A DNA stretch of 64,000 nt from Acidobacteriota bacterium (GCA_013289855.1 JABCZD010000003.1:186001-250000); one strand, 5' to 3'. Shown: positions 28,618-37,000, numbered from the stretch's first letter. Made by a program: numbers and translations. Notes: generated by a model from the letters alone, not told the origin.

Positions 28618-28783
28618 GAGCCCCGAAGGGGCGCCAGAGGTTAGCCCAGCGCGTCGGCGCTGGGGCAGCGACGCACACAACGAATCCGGAGCGCCGGAGG
28701 CGCGGCAGAGGTTAGCCCAGCCCGCAAGGGCTGGGTGTGCGAGCGCGCCCATAATCTCCGGAGCCCCGGAGGGGCGGCACACG
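28618..28783 (+). repeat. Cluster of three REP-type units, left of the transposase remnant
   Basis: Three units follow one another: 28618-28675, 28686-28748 and 28758-28783. The first two consist of a hairpin (CCCCGAAGGGG or GCGCCGGAGGCGC), the spacer CAGAGGTTAG, and a second hairpin with CCCAGC and GCTGGG arms; the third has only the first hairpin. The hairpin arms differ between units but stay complementary. Units with the same layout lie right of the remnant, at 29183-29380. Confidence 0.85.
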
Positions 28784-28791
28784 TCGTGCGG

Positions 28792-29178
28792 CTATTCGTC
28801 GCGAGGTTCCGACGTTTCCGCCCCGTCGATCGACGTGTCGCGCAAATCCGCTTGCAGACCATGTTTTTTCAATAGCGCCAAAAATTCATCATTGAACGAC
28901 ATTTTCTTGTGATGCCCCGCTTGATTTTGAATGTATCGCACCACGGTCGGAACGACCGACGTACTCACGCTAAACGCGGCATACCCGGGCTGCCACGTAA
29001 ACTTGTGCCCACGCTCGTGCGCCCACCGAGAAGAGTTGGCCTTGATCGTCGCGACGGCTTTCGCCAGCGCAAGACTCGCCGGCACTTGAATAAGCAGATG
29101 CAAATGGTCGGGCATTCCCCCAACCTCGTGGACAAAGATCCCTTCCTGTTTGCAGATGCCCGCAACGTAAGACCACAG
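28792..29178 (-). pseudogene. Remnant of a REP-associated tyrosine (Y1/HUH) transposase
   Basis: The protein fragment of about 128 residues contains the HUH motif MPDHLHLLIQ, the conserved KANSSRWAHERG and FTWQPGYAAFSVS segments, and the candidate nucleophile Tyr in VVRYIQNQAGHHKKMSF. These identify the IS200/Y1 transposase superfamily. The first 40 or so residues (beta strand with the YHLVFSTK-type start) are missing: homology begins at LWSYVAGICKQEG, and directly upstream the frame runs into an inverted REP unit (29183-29235). The gene has therefore lost its 5' end to, or been cut at, a REP element. Its flanking REP units fit the RAYT-REP association known from other bacteria. Confidence 0.8.
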
Positions 29179-29182
29179 CCCC

Positions 29183-29380
29183 AACACCCAGCCCTGACGG
29201 GCTGGGCTAACTCCTTTCGCACCTCCGGTGCTCCGAAAATCAAAAGCCCCGAAGGCGCGGCAGCTCAAGTGAATCGCGCTTTGAGCCCCGAAGGGGCGCC
29301 AGAGGTTAGCCCAGCGCGCCAGCGCTGGGTGTGCGAGCACAACCCACCGCCCTCCGGAGCGCCGGAGGCGCGGCACAGGG
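29183..29380. repeat. Cluster of REP-type units, right of the transposase remnant
   Basis: Four units occur: an inverted one at 29183-29235 (CCCAGCCC and GGGCTGGG arms), partial ones at 29245-29265 and 29352-29380, and a full one at 29283-29340. The full unit is nearly identical to the one at 28618, so the remnant is bracketed by direct copies. Confidence 0.85.
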
Positions 29381-29495
29381 TTCCCTACCTACGCGCCGAA
29401 CGCGTTGCTGTTGACGCCATCCGCGCAATCTGGCAAACGATTCTCCTCGCCGCTCCACTGGTTCCAAAACCTCCGGTGAAGGTCATAGCCTTGGC

Positions 29496-30193
29496 CTATT
29501 GACCAGCGGATGTCTTGCGCAATGTCGCCACCGAAACGTGCGGCCAGCTAAACGGAATCGGCGGCCCGGTCGGCGGAATAATCGGGAAATTCAGCAGCAC
29601 CGTCTGCACATACTGCAGTTGCATGAAATGGTGGGCAGGATGTTTGACCTTCTCGACCCACAACGTCGCGAAAAGGACCGCACTCTCTGCGTTGAGCGTC
29701 GCCTCCGTGGCGACTTGCAGTACCACCATCTCCTCGATGAACGGCCCCCTGATGGCTTGTTGCAGGAGCCGCGTTGGGTCGTTGACAACATCCTGCATGG
29801 GCACGCCATCGATGCTCGCCGGAAGCGGGATTGGCGGCGTGTTGCCCGCAGGCGTACGGAAATTGTTCGGCACCGCTAGGTTGAATTCCGGGAAACCCGG
29901 AACCGTGATGGGCGGGAACGCTGGCGTGCCGCCCGCAGGCATGGGGTCACCGATTTTAAAAGGTGAGGTGTTAACCGGGGAAATGTTGAACGTGCCGCCT
30001 GGAACCACCTTAATAGCGGTGTGAATCGAGCCCATGCGCGTGATGCTGGCGGTTTCGGGCGCCCCGGCTCGATGTGCAGCGCCCCGCCGGTGACTGACTC
30101 CGCTATTTTTTGCAGATAAGTCAGGCCAGCGATGTCGATGTAATTGCGGGTGCTACAGCACCTTCCATCCGCAACGCCCTGTCCGTCTTTCAT
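29496..30193 (-). pseudogene. Hypothetical protein split by a one-base deletion
   Basis: A frame starting at ATG 30193 reads NYIDIAGLTYLQKIAESVTG, then GGALHIEPG. Adding one G to the run of four G's (complement of 30062-30065) joins it to the second frame, APETASITRMGSIHTAIKVV and onward to a stop at 29496, giving about 232 residues. The fused sequence is Pro-rich in the middle (GGTPAFPPITVPGFPEFNLA) and helical near the end (EEMVVLQVATEATLNAESAV). No motif, signal peptide or membrane segment was recognised. The gene may be intact in the organism if the missing base is a sequence error. It lies between the REP cluster and a repeat-rich gene. Confidence 0.6.
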
Positions 30194-30235
30194 TACCTTG
30201 TCTCATTACGTCATTACTTCGTTTTTCAGTGTAAC

Positions 30236-30297
30236 CCCAACAGAATCTTACTCTTTCGCGAGAATTGCCCCTAAACCCAATAGAATCCTACTCTTTC
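30236..30297 (+). repeat. Imperfect 22-bp direct repeat, 40-bp period
   Basis: Two copies, 30236-30257 and 30276-30297, share the core CCCAAYAGAATCYTACTCTT with two C/T differences. They lie in the short intergenic region upstream of the Cys/His protein gene. Their role is unknown. Confidence 0.6.
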
Positions 30298-30395
30298 ATC
30301 AGCACCCCGGGGGGTACCCCGTATCACCCTAGTTACTATTCCCACCCGTTCCAAATCGCCCTGTGCGCCCGCAACCCGCACAAAAAGGACACCTT

Positions 30396-31622
30396 ATGTC
30401 TCGTAAACCTGATCCAACCACGCTCTGCCAGCACCACTCCAAAGACGGCAAGCGGTGTCAGATGCCGCTCTCCCCGGACAGCCCTACGCTCTGCGCTTTC
30501 CACGAGCGCGCCGCCGCAAAACGCTCCGCCGCCCAACGCGACGACTCCGCCGATCTTTTCGCCCTCTTCAGCCAAGATTTCCCCAAACAAAAATCCGCCG
30601 CCGACATCCCAACCCACCTCTGGAATCTCTCCCTCGCCCTCCAGCAAGGCCGCATCTCTCCACGCCGCGCCGCCGTCCTCGCCTACATCCACAGCCTGCT
30701 ACTCCGCACCCTCCCCGCCATCGAAAAAAAGGAAGACTCCGCTCCACAAAAAATTATCATCGATATCCCCGGCGCCATCCGCCACTTCCCCGACGACGAC
30801 TTTTGTAGTGGCGAATCTTTAGATTCGCATTCCTCTATCCCGTCTCCCAGCCTTCGCACTGGCGAATCTTCAGATTCGCATCCGGCCTTCTCCGCGTCGT
30901 CTGCCGTTGTAGCAACTCTCTTCAGGGAGCCATCCGCGTCTCCGATCCTTCGTACCGGCGAATTTTCAGATTCGCACTCCGCCACCCCGTCACCGACCAC
31001 CGTTCACCCCACCCCCAACGACAAATCTAAAAGTTGTCATTCTGAGCGAAGCGAAGAACCTGCTTTTCGACCCGCGCCCAATCCCCGCGCCAACACCGTC
31101 TTCTTCACGCCGGATGACCCACCTCCCTTCGGCAACAGATCATCCGCGCCTCGCCGCAGCGTAATCCTTCGCGGCAGACTCGCCCGCTACCGTCCCAACC
31201 ACCGCGTCCACCACCACGAATTGCGTGCGCAGGCGCGCGAGCGTATATTGGCACGCGGCCAAAAAATTTCCCGGCGACTTTCGCGGATTGTCTTTTCTAG
31301 GAGGACCTGTGCTCAGAGTGCTGGCGTGTCTGGCGGTTTTGTTTTTGCTGACGGCGATGCCGATGACCGCGCAAGCTCCCGAAGTTTCCGACACCTACGC
31401 GCAAATCCGCGCGGAAGAAACCAACAACTCAAAAATCATGTGGATTATTCACGAGATCGCCGACGTCCACGGCCCGCGCGTCACCGGCACGCCGAATTTA
31501 AAAGCCGCCGACGACTGGGCCGTCGCCGCCATGGCGTCGTGGGGACTCGCCAACACCCACCTCGAGCCGTGGACGTTTCAGCCGCCCAGCGCCGCGACGC
31601 CGGTACCCGGCTGGGAAAATAA
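30396..31622 (+). CDS. Cys/His-motif hypothetical protein with palindrome-derived tail
   Basis: An ATG with AAGGA upstream opens a frame whose first 135 residues look real: a zinc-finger-like pattern (TLCQHHSKDGKRCQMPL, then CAFHERAAAKR) followed by a helical segment (THLWNLSLALQQGRISPRRA). From about 30800 the frame runs through three dispersed palindromes (translated as repeated GESLDSH-like text) and a CATTCTGAGCGAAGCGAAGA repeat, then continues out of phase through the first 300 bases of the M28 peptidase gene to a stop at 31622. The tail is therefore probably not native protein, and the original 3' end seems to have been lost. The Cys/His module recurs in acidobacterial hypothetical proteins; its function is unknown. 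Confidence 0.5.
   Translation: MSRKPDPTTLCQHHSKDGKRCQMPLSPDSPTLCAFHERAAAKRSAAQRDDSADLFALFSQDFPKQKSAADIPTHLWNLSLALQQGRISPRRAAVLAYIHSLLLRTLPAIEKKEDSAPQKIIIDIPGAIRHFPDDDFCSGESLDSHSSIPSPSLRTGESSDSHPAFSASSAVVATLFREPSASPILRTGEFSDSHSATPSPTTVHPTPNDKSKSCHSERSEEPAFRPAPNPRANTVFFTPDDPPPFGNRSSAPRRSVILRGRLARYRPNHRVHHHELRAQARERILARGQKISRRLSRIVFSRRTCAQSAGVSGGFVFADGDADDRASSRSFRHLRANPRGRNQQLKNHVDYSRDRRRPRPARHRHAEFKSRRRLGRRRHGVVGTRQHPPRAVDVSAAQRRDAGTRLGK
30805..30975 (+). repeat. Three direct copies of the GTAG-type palindrome
   Basis: Copies lie at 30805-30828, 30856-30879 and 30952-30975. All have GCGAAT and ATTCGC arms; their 5' tags are GTAGTG, GCACTG and GTACCG, and the centres TTTA, TTCA or TTTCAG vary. 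They are in the same orientation and within an open reading frame. A further common repeat, CATTCTGAGCGAAGCGAAGA, follows at about 31040. Confidence 0.85.
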
Positions 31623-33060
31623 AGAATTGTCAGCCGACGCGGTCACTCCGTTCCACGGCCAGCTGATGGTCGAGCCGTTGGCGTGGACGCCCAGCACCAT
31701 GGGAATCGTGACCGCGCAAGTCGTGCAGCTCGATCCGCCGGGATTGGCGCCGCCTGCAGGCCCGGCATTTAATTTTTTCGGCAGCGCACCGCCACCGCCG
31801 GAGCCCAAGTGGGCCGCGCCACCGATGCCCACGCCAGCAAAACCAGCTGAGCCCAAGCAACCCACTCAGGCCGAGCTCGACGCGTATTTAAATTCTGTAA
31901 AAGAAAAAATCCACGGTGCGATCGTCTTCGTCGGCAAACACATCGACGTCCCCGAGGACATGCATCCCGCGCCCATGCGCCGCCCGGAAGAAGAATGGAA
32001 GTCGCGCTTCGATCCAAAAAATCCGCGTCCGCCCTTCCCAGCGCCGCCCAAGCTCCCCGAAGGCCAGCTAACGCGCCAGGAGGTTTCGCGCCAGATCGAC
32101 CAATTCCTTGTGGACAACGGCGCGCTGGTCCGCGTCAACGACGCCGCGCGCATGCACGGCGTAATCATCGCGCAGCAAAATGGCACCTATGATTGGACGA
32201 GAGCCGTGCCCACGCTGGTGATGCGCAACGAAGACTACGGCCGCATTTCGCGCATCATGGCCGACGGCACCCCCGTAACCCTGCGCATCAACATTCAGAA
32301 CAAGGAATATCCCGACGGCACCACCGTATTCAACGCCATTGGAGAAATTCCCGGCACTGACAAGAAAGATGAAGTCGTCATGCTCGGCGGGCATTACGAT
32401 TCCTGGCACGACGCCACCGGCGCCACGGATAACGGTATCGGCTCCGCGATGATGCTCGAAGCGGTGCGCATTCTCGCCGTATTGCACATACAGCCTCGGC
32501 GCACGATTCGCATCGCGCTGTGGAGCGGCGAAGAAGAAGGCTTGCTCGGCTCGCTCGCTTACGTGCAGCAGCATTTCGGCAGCTTTGAAAATCAAAAGCC
32601 GGAGTACGCCAAGCTCGACGCCTACTTCAACATTGATTCGGGCACCGGCAAGCCGCGCGGCGCAGGAGTGTTTGGTCCGCCGCCCGCCGCCGAAATGGTG
32701 GACGCCGTAATGAAGCGTTTCGCCGACTGGGGTTTCATGGGCACTCTGCCATCCGACACTCGCCGCACCGGCGGCACCGACAGCACTTCTTTCAACAACG
32801 CCGGACTCCCCGGCATCGGCCTCGCGCAAGATCCCTTCGACTACGGCTCCTACACCCACCACACCAATCTCGACACCTACGAACGGATTTACGAAGAAGA
32901 CGTGCGCGAAGGCGCGGTAGAAATCGCCTCCGCCGTCTACGCCCTGGCCATGGCCGATCAGCCCGTCCCGCGCTTCAAGGATGCAGACATGCCCAAGCCC
33001 GTCCCAGAACCACCTCCCGGCTCGCAAGCCACAAAAATCCGCCACGTCCCAGCAAACTGA
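31309..33060 (+). CDS. Secreted M28-family zinc aminopeptidase
   Basis: The protein has 583 residues. A signal peptide (VLACLAVLFLLTAMPMTAQA) follows a GTG start with GGAGGA five bases upstream. The region around residues 90-330 corresponds to the PA-type insert. The zinc ligands are read in order: GGHYDSWHDATGATDNGIG (His, Asp), LWSGEEEGLLGS (catalytic Glu and Glu ligand), the Asp in FNIDSGTGK, and the His in YTHHTNLDTYE. It should trim amino acids from peptides outside the cytoplasm. The open frame extends upstream to 31225, but into repeat-derived sequence. Confidence 0.93.
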   Translation: MLRVLACLAVLFLLTAMPMTAQAPEVSDTYAQIRAEETNNSKIMWIIHEIADVHGPRVTGTPNLKAADDWAVAAMASWGLANTHLEPWTFQPPSAATPVPGWENKELSADAVTPFHGQLMVEPLAWTPSTMGIVTAQVVQLDPPGLAPPAGPAFNFFGSAPPPPEPKWAAPPMPTPAKPAEPKQPTQAELDAYLNSVKEKIHGAIVFVGKHIDVPEDMHPAPMRRPEEEWKSRFDPKNPRPPFPAPPKLPEGQLTRQEVSRQIDQFLVDNGALVRVNDAARMHGVIIAQQNGTYDWTRAVPTLVMRNEDYGRISRIMADGTPVTLRINIQNKEYPDGTTVFNAIGEIPGTDKKDEVVMLGGHYDSWHDATGATDNGIGSAMMLEAVRILAVLHIQPRRTIRIALWSGEEEGLLGSLAYVQQHFGSFENQKPEYAKLDAYFNIDSGTGKPRGAGVFGPPPAAEMVDAVMKRFADWGFMGTLPSDTRRTGGTDSTSFNNAGLPGIGLAQDPFDYGSYTHHTNLDTYERIYEEDVREGAVEIASAVYALAMADQPVPRFKDADMPKPVPEPPPGSQATKIRHVPAN

Positions 33061-33146
33061 ACGAAAACATGGCAGGCGAAAAACACTTGCAGATCGGGTC
33101 GGAGCCTTCGGAGCTTTACGCCCTTTCTCGACACGCCAAGGCCCCT

Positions 33147-33171
33147 GGGAACGCCAATCTCCTGATTGGCG
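33147..33171 (+). repeat. Dispersed palindrome, variant arms
   Basis: Arms CGCCAATC and GATTGGCG with a TCCT centre follow a GGGAA tag. The layout is that of the GTAG-type family with different arm sequence. It lies ten bases ahead of the next start codon. Confidence 0.7.
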
Positions 33172-33181
33172 GGGTCACAAC

Positions 33182-33778
33182 ATGCGTACCCCTCGAATTT
33201 GCTTGTTGTTCCTGGCCGTGTTCGGGCTAATCGAATCGCCAAACTTGGAAGCGAATTCCGCGAAGACCGTTACCTACTCGAAGAAAGTTCCATTCGGCTT
33301 ACAAGAGGTAAAGATTGGCACAGCCTGCGTTGTTTTCGGTGGGTCAATAACATCGGGTGTGTTTTTTGAGAATCTCCGGAGTATTCAATCGAATGGGCGG
33401 ACGGAATACAGACTGAAAGGGCAACCTGTCACCTCCTTCCCTGATTCGCTCGCCATTGAAATTGTAGCGATACCTCGACGCTGCGATCGGCAGGTAGAGG
33501 ACGAGCTAGACTCACAAATCCAGGCATTGATGGATCATTTGACATTTGGTGTCCAGTGGAAGAAGGGGGTAACTATGACATCGGCCGATCAACTAACTTA
33601 TGGCGGCTTCGAGCACACTCGCGAACCCCTACCGTTGTCACCGTATGGCGACACGGCAGACATGTGGAAATTCACGATGACCATTAGGTCCACAGGTGTA
33701 TCACTGGACCAGCACGTAATTGTTTCTGTGCGGGCAGAAAACGGTAAGGATTTCGCGAGGCTCTCGTCGAGCCTGTGA
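33182..33778 (+). CDS. Secreted hypothetical protein
   Basis: The protein has 198 residues and an N-terminal signal peptide (RICLLFLAVFGLIESPNLEA). The mature part is mixed alpha/beta with two cysteines (GTACVVFGG and PRRCDRQVED) that could form a disulfide. No known motif was recognised. The ATG at 33182 lies directly after a dispersed palindrome and is preceded by GGGGTC. Lower GC than its neighbours is noticeable in the middle part of the gene. It may form a transcript with the small membrane protein downstream. Confidence 0.6.
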   Translation: MRTPRICLLFLAVFGLIESPNLEANSAKTVTYSKKVPFGLQEVKIGTACVVFGGSITSGVFFENLRSIQSNGRTEYRLKGQPVTSFPDSLAIEIVAIPRRCDRQVEDELDSQIQALMDHLTFGVQWKKGVTMTSADQLTYGGFEHTREPLPLSPYGDTADMWKFTMTIRSTGVSLDQHVIVSVRAENGKDFARLSSSL

Positions 33779-33859
33779 ACGAGGGAGACCGTCCCCGGGT
33801 TTCCCAAGAATGAGAAGATGATTCAAAGATGTCGATTATCGGTACCGGAGGGCGCCAAG

Positions 33860-34117
33860 ATGCGCGCATTGCAGATAGTTGCCTGGGCGGCGGAAATTGG
33901 TTCGTTCGCGCTCGTGATAGTCATCGGCGGCAGTATCACCAAAGACGTCAACGAATCCCTGGGAGAATCCAACAACGGAATATGGAGCGCTCGAGGAAAC
34001 AAGATCTGGAAGGATCATGAGCAACTGTTCCCCGCCAGCCGGAAAAGGCTCTATCTTGTTGCTGCGTTGCTAAGCTCGTTTGCCTTTCTTATCGCGGGCG
34101 CATACCTCGTGAGGTGA
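33860..34117 (+). CDS. Small two-helix membrane protein
   Basis: The protein has 85 residues and two predicted membrane segments: VAWAAEIGSFALVIVIGG at the N-terminus and LYLVAALLSSFAFLIAGAYL at the C-terminus, with a charged 35-residue loop between. The ATG at 33860 is preceded by GGAGGGC at good distance. No family was recognised. Confidence 0.6.
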   Translation: MRALQIVAWAAEIGSFALVIVIGGSITKDVNESLGESNNGIWSARGNKIWKDHEQLFPASRKRLYLVAALLSSFAFLIAGAYLVR

Positions 34118-34411
34118 CGGAGGGAAGACTGGAGTTCGCGGCGGCAGGTCGCTAATACGTCCGCCGCCCAGAAAGCGCTGGCCGTTGGCAAATGCGTGGA
34201 AGCGAACTGCCAGAGTTGTGCAATCAGACTGTCATCAAATCGGCCGTGCGGACCAGTGCAAAGTTACACTGTCCAGCTATCGCGAACAAAACGCTAGACT
34301 TGGCCGCAAAGGCGCATCGTGAATGTTCCATTGCAGATTGGTGAACAGATTGCTGCTGTCATGCTGTGGCGCATTCTCGTTTGCTGCCACTCGGACCGAT
34401 TGGGGACCCTA
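34118..34411. other. Intergenic region upstream of the PEP-CTERM gene
   Basis: These 294 bases carry no convincing frame and no strong palindrome. The promoter of the PEP-CTERM gene should lie here; I cannot identify it. Confidence 0.35.
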
Positions 34412-34954
34412 ATGACCTTTAAGAGACTAATTTTCGCCGGAGCGCTGACCGCCATGTTTGCCTTGGGCGTCGCCGTGGCGCCGGCCTCTGCGGACAGCAT
34501 TCAATACACCTTGAAGGACAACACCGGAGATGTGATCACCTTCACGCTGGCGCAATTCCCCACCCTGGCAGCGACTAATGCTGACTGGTTTGCCGCAGCG
34601 ACGCTGGTCACCATCGATGGCATTTCTTCGATGGAAGACGTCACGTTTTACGACAACAGTTTTCTCGGGGGTTTGTCGATCGCATCCACCCCGTTCACCG
34701 ACCAAATTATCGATCAATCCGGGCCGGTACTGTTCAGCGGAGCCACAACCAATCCGAAACTGCTGCCCGAAACAAATGTATCTTTGACTTGCACAGCGAT
34801 ATCTCCCGCCCCTGCTTGCAGCGGCAACAAATACACCGCAGCCTTCACCCTCACCGCCAAAGATATCAAGTCCACTCCTGAGCCGAGTTCCCTCGCGCTC
34901 ATGTTGGCCGGCCTGGGGCTGGTAGGCCTGATGGTCGGCGCAAGTCGCCGCTAA
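34412..34954 (+). CDS. PEP-CTERM sorting-signal protein
   Basis: The protein has 180 residues. It has an N-terminal signal peptide (RLIFAGALTAMFALGVAVAP, cut after ASA), a beta-rich body with an isolated Cys pair (SLTCTAISPAPACSG), and a classical C-terminal tripartite sorting signal: PEP in STPEPSS, the hydrophobic ALMLAGLGLVGLMVGA, and the basic end SRR. Such proteins are cleaved by exosortase and exported, often in organisms producing exopolysaccharide (family knowledge). No exosortase gene is in the window. The start at 34412 has GGGGA upstream. Confidence 0.88.
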   Translation: MTFKRLIFAGALTAMFALGVAVAPASADSIQYTLKDNTGDVITFTLAQFPTLAATNADWFAAATLVTIDGISSMEDVTFYDNSFLGGLSIASTPFTDQIIDQSGPVLFSGATTNPKLLPETNVSLTCTAISPAPACSGNKYTAAFTLTAKDIKSTPEPSSLALMLAGLGLVGLMVGASRR

Positions 34955-35132
34955 CTATCCGCTTCTGATCCACATTCGTTAAAGCACGCTACGTGTGTCT
35001 GGCCTAGCGGCCCGAGACTTTTATCATTCGTCGCTCATTTCCAGAAGTGCTATTCTTTCACTGTAATTCGAATATTGCCCGAAATGCCCGCGTGACCTTC
35101 TGGACTACGTCACGAGAAGAAGTGGACGACCG

Positions 35133-35411
35133 ATGGCCGGTACCAAAAAACACGCTCACGAACTGATTGAGCGTCTCGCTCCCCGTCAGATTAATGCCGT
35201 CGTCGGTCTGCTCGAAGCCATGCTCGATCCCGTCTCTCGCGCCATCGCTGAGGCACCAATCGACGACGAACCGGAAGGCGAGCAGGAGCGTCAAGCGGTT
35301 GCCGAATCGAAAACCTGGTTTGCGCAGCGCAGCCATCAGGGGATTTCCCACGAAGAAGTGCTCGCCGATTTCGGCCTCACTCCGAACGATTGCAACAAGC
35401 AACGAGAGTAG
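35133..35411 (+). CDS. Antitoxin-like protein upstream of a RelE-type toxin
   Basis: The protein has 92 residues, is highly charged, and begins with a helical segment (HELIERLAPRQINAVVGLLE) suitable for dimerisation or DNA binding. The middle is acidic (PIDDEPEGEQERQAVAE), and the C-terminus ends ISHEEVLADFGL, a motif often seen in small antitoxins that bind RelE-fold toxins. The next gene, five bases downstream, encodes a RelE-type toxin. The antitoxin role is inferred from this order and the composition. Confidence 0.7.
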   Translation: MAGTKKHAHELIERLAPRQINAVVGLLEAMLDPVSRAIAEAPIDDEPEGEQERQAVAESKTWFAQRSHQGISHEEVLADFGLTPNDCNKQRE

Positions 35412-35416
35412 TCGTA

Positions 35417-35661
35417 ATGAATATCGTATGGTCTGAGCGTGCCCGTGCGGACATTCGTCGCTTGGACCGCGAGACCGCTATGCGCATCTTCGCGGCGCTC
35501 AACCGTTTCGCCGAAACCGGCGAAGGTGATGTCAAGAAACTCCAGGGTGAAAGCGACGAGTTGCGTCTTCATGTTGGTGATTACCGCGTCCGCTTTACCC
35601 AGCAATCCGACGACACCTTCGCATTCATTCCGTCCGCCACCGCCGTGAAGCCTACCGTTGA
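35417..35661 (+). pseudogene. RelE-family toxin with a one-base deletion near the 3' end
   Basis: The first 68 codons are a clear RelE/ParE pattern: IVWSERARADIRRLDRETAM, then FAETGEGDVKKLQGESDELR and LHVGDYRVRF. At 35620-35621 the frame shifts. Adding one C there would restore the normal toxin end, DDTFRIHSVRHRREAYR and a TGA at 35659-35661, giving an 81-residue protein of typical size. As read, the frame instead runs on into prfB antisense. The C-terminal Arg-rich segment carries catalytic residues in this family, so the shift would inactivate it if real. Confidence 0.8.
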
Positions 35662-35703
35662 GCGGACTAGCCTGGCCCAACATAGCGGGCGCGGCTACCG
35701 GCC

Positions 35704-36859
35704 TTATTCCTTGTCCACTTCGTCCAGATCGACCTCGAGCTTGCCTTTCGTGCGCTTGGCCATCAGGTACGAGCGGATGAAGGGATCGAGGTCGCCGTCG
35801 AGCACGCGGTCAACGTCGCCAACCTCAAACTTGGTGCGGTGGTCTTTGATCAGGCGGTATGGTTGCATGACGTACGAGCGGATTTGGCTGCCGAAGGAAA
35901 TTTCCAGCTTGCTCTCGTCCAGCTTGTCGGTGTGCGCCTGGCGCTTCTTGATTTCCTCGTCGTACAGTCGCGAACGCAACATCTTCATCGCCATTTCGCG
36001 GTTTTTGCCCTGGCTGCGCTGCGCCTGGCAACCCACCACAATGTTTGTCGGCAAGTGGGTGATGCGCACCGCGGTTTCCACTTTGTTTACGTTTTGCCCG
36101 CCCTTGCCGCCGGCGCGAAACGTATCGATCCGCAAATCTTCCGGACGGATATTAATTTCAATGCGGTCGTCAATTTCCGGAATCACGAACACCGACGCAA
36201 AGGAAGTGTGCCGCCGCGCGGCCTGGTCAAAGGGAGAAATCCGCACCAGGCGATGCACGCCGGTTTCTCCCGCCAGCAACCCGTACGCATTTTCTCCCAC
36301 GAATTGCACAGTGGCGTTTTTGATGCCCGCTTCTTCACCGGGCGTTTCGTCCAGAACTTCCGCTTTCATGTTTTTGCGTTCCGCCCAGCGCAAATACATG
36401 CGCAGCAGAATGGACGCCCAGTCCTGCGACTCCGTGCCACCCGCGCCGGGCTTGATGGTCATGATGGCGTTCAGGTGGTCGGTTTCGCCGGACAGCAGCG
36501 TCTTGGTTTCCAGTTCGCCGATGTAGGTTTCCGCGCTATCGATCTCGCGAGACAAATCTTTGAGCAGTTCGTTGCGCTGCTCGGCGTTGGTCTCTTCCTT
36601 CGCCAGATTGATGTACGTATCGATGTCGTCGGAAAGCGAGGTCAGCTTTTCGTCCGCGGCGATCTGTTCTTCGGCGCGTTTGCGGTCGCGCAAAACGGCT
36701 TGCGCTTCTTCCTGGTTGCTCCAGAAATTTGGGTCGGCGGAACGTGCTTCGAGGGCTTTCAGGCGCTCGCGATATTGCGGCGCGTCAAAGATAACTCCGA
36801 ACCATGGCGATGCGGGGTTTCAGTCCTTCGTGGCGATACTGCAAGTCTTCAAGAATCAT
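35704..36859 (-). CDS. prfB: Peptide chain release factor 2, with programmed +1 frameshift
   Basis: Translation starts at ATG 36859 and meets an in-frame TGA at codon 25 (36785-36787) within TATCTTTGAC. A +1 shift continues in the second frame, [20 protein letters not shown], and gives about 384 residues. The downstream part has the RF2 stop-codon motif SPF (in [11 protein letters not shown]) and the peptidyl-tRNA hydrolysis motif GGQ (in [12 protein letters not shown]). RF2 releases peptides at UGA and UAA, so it controls its own frameshift. The C-terminus has an acidic tail (VDLDEVDKE). It lies downstream of lnt with a palindrome in the 141-base gap. Confidence 0.96.
36784..36799 (-). promoter_or_regulatory. 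Programmed +1 frameshift site of prfB
   Basis: The minus strand reads CGGAGTTATCTTTGAC. CTTTGAC is the slippery site with the UGA stop, and GGAG about four bases before it is the internal Shine-Dalgarno-like stimulator. The TATCTTTGAC core matches the site known from Escherichia coli prfB, while the stimulator is shorter. Confidence 0.9.
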
Positions 36860-36958
36860 TTTATGAACGCTCGCTTGTTGGATTGTCTTATTTGTTACGC
36901 GCGGTGTAACCCTATGCGATTCGGGCGACGCTGTTCTCGAACCGTAGAAACAAAAGAT

Positions 36959-36982
36959 GCGAATCTAAAGATTCGCCACTAC
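36959..36982 (-). repeat. Dispersed GTAG-tagged palindrome (inverted copy)
   Basis: Arms GCGAATCT and AGATTCGC, with the tag read as GTAGTG on the minus strand. It is identical in core to the copies at 23536 and 30805 and lies between lnt and prfB, where it could form an mRNA hairpin. Confidence 0.85.
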
Positions 36983-37000
36983 AGAGGCATTACATTCTGC

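Noticed and set aside
30800..31000. CRISPR-like array suggested by three spaced repeats
   Set aside because: The repeats are 24 bases, vary in tag and centre, are spaced 51 and 96 bases apart, and match dispersed palindromes elsewhere; no cas gene is present.
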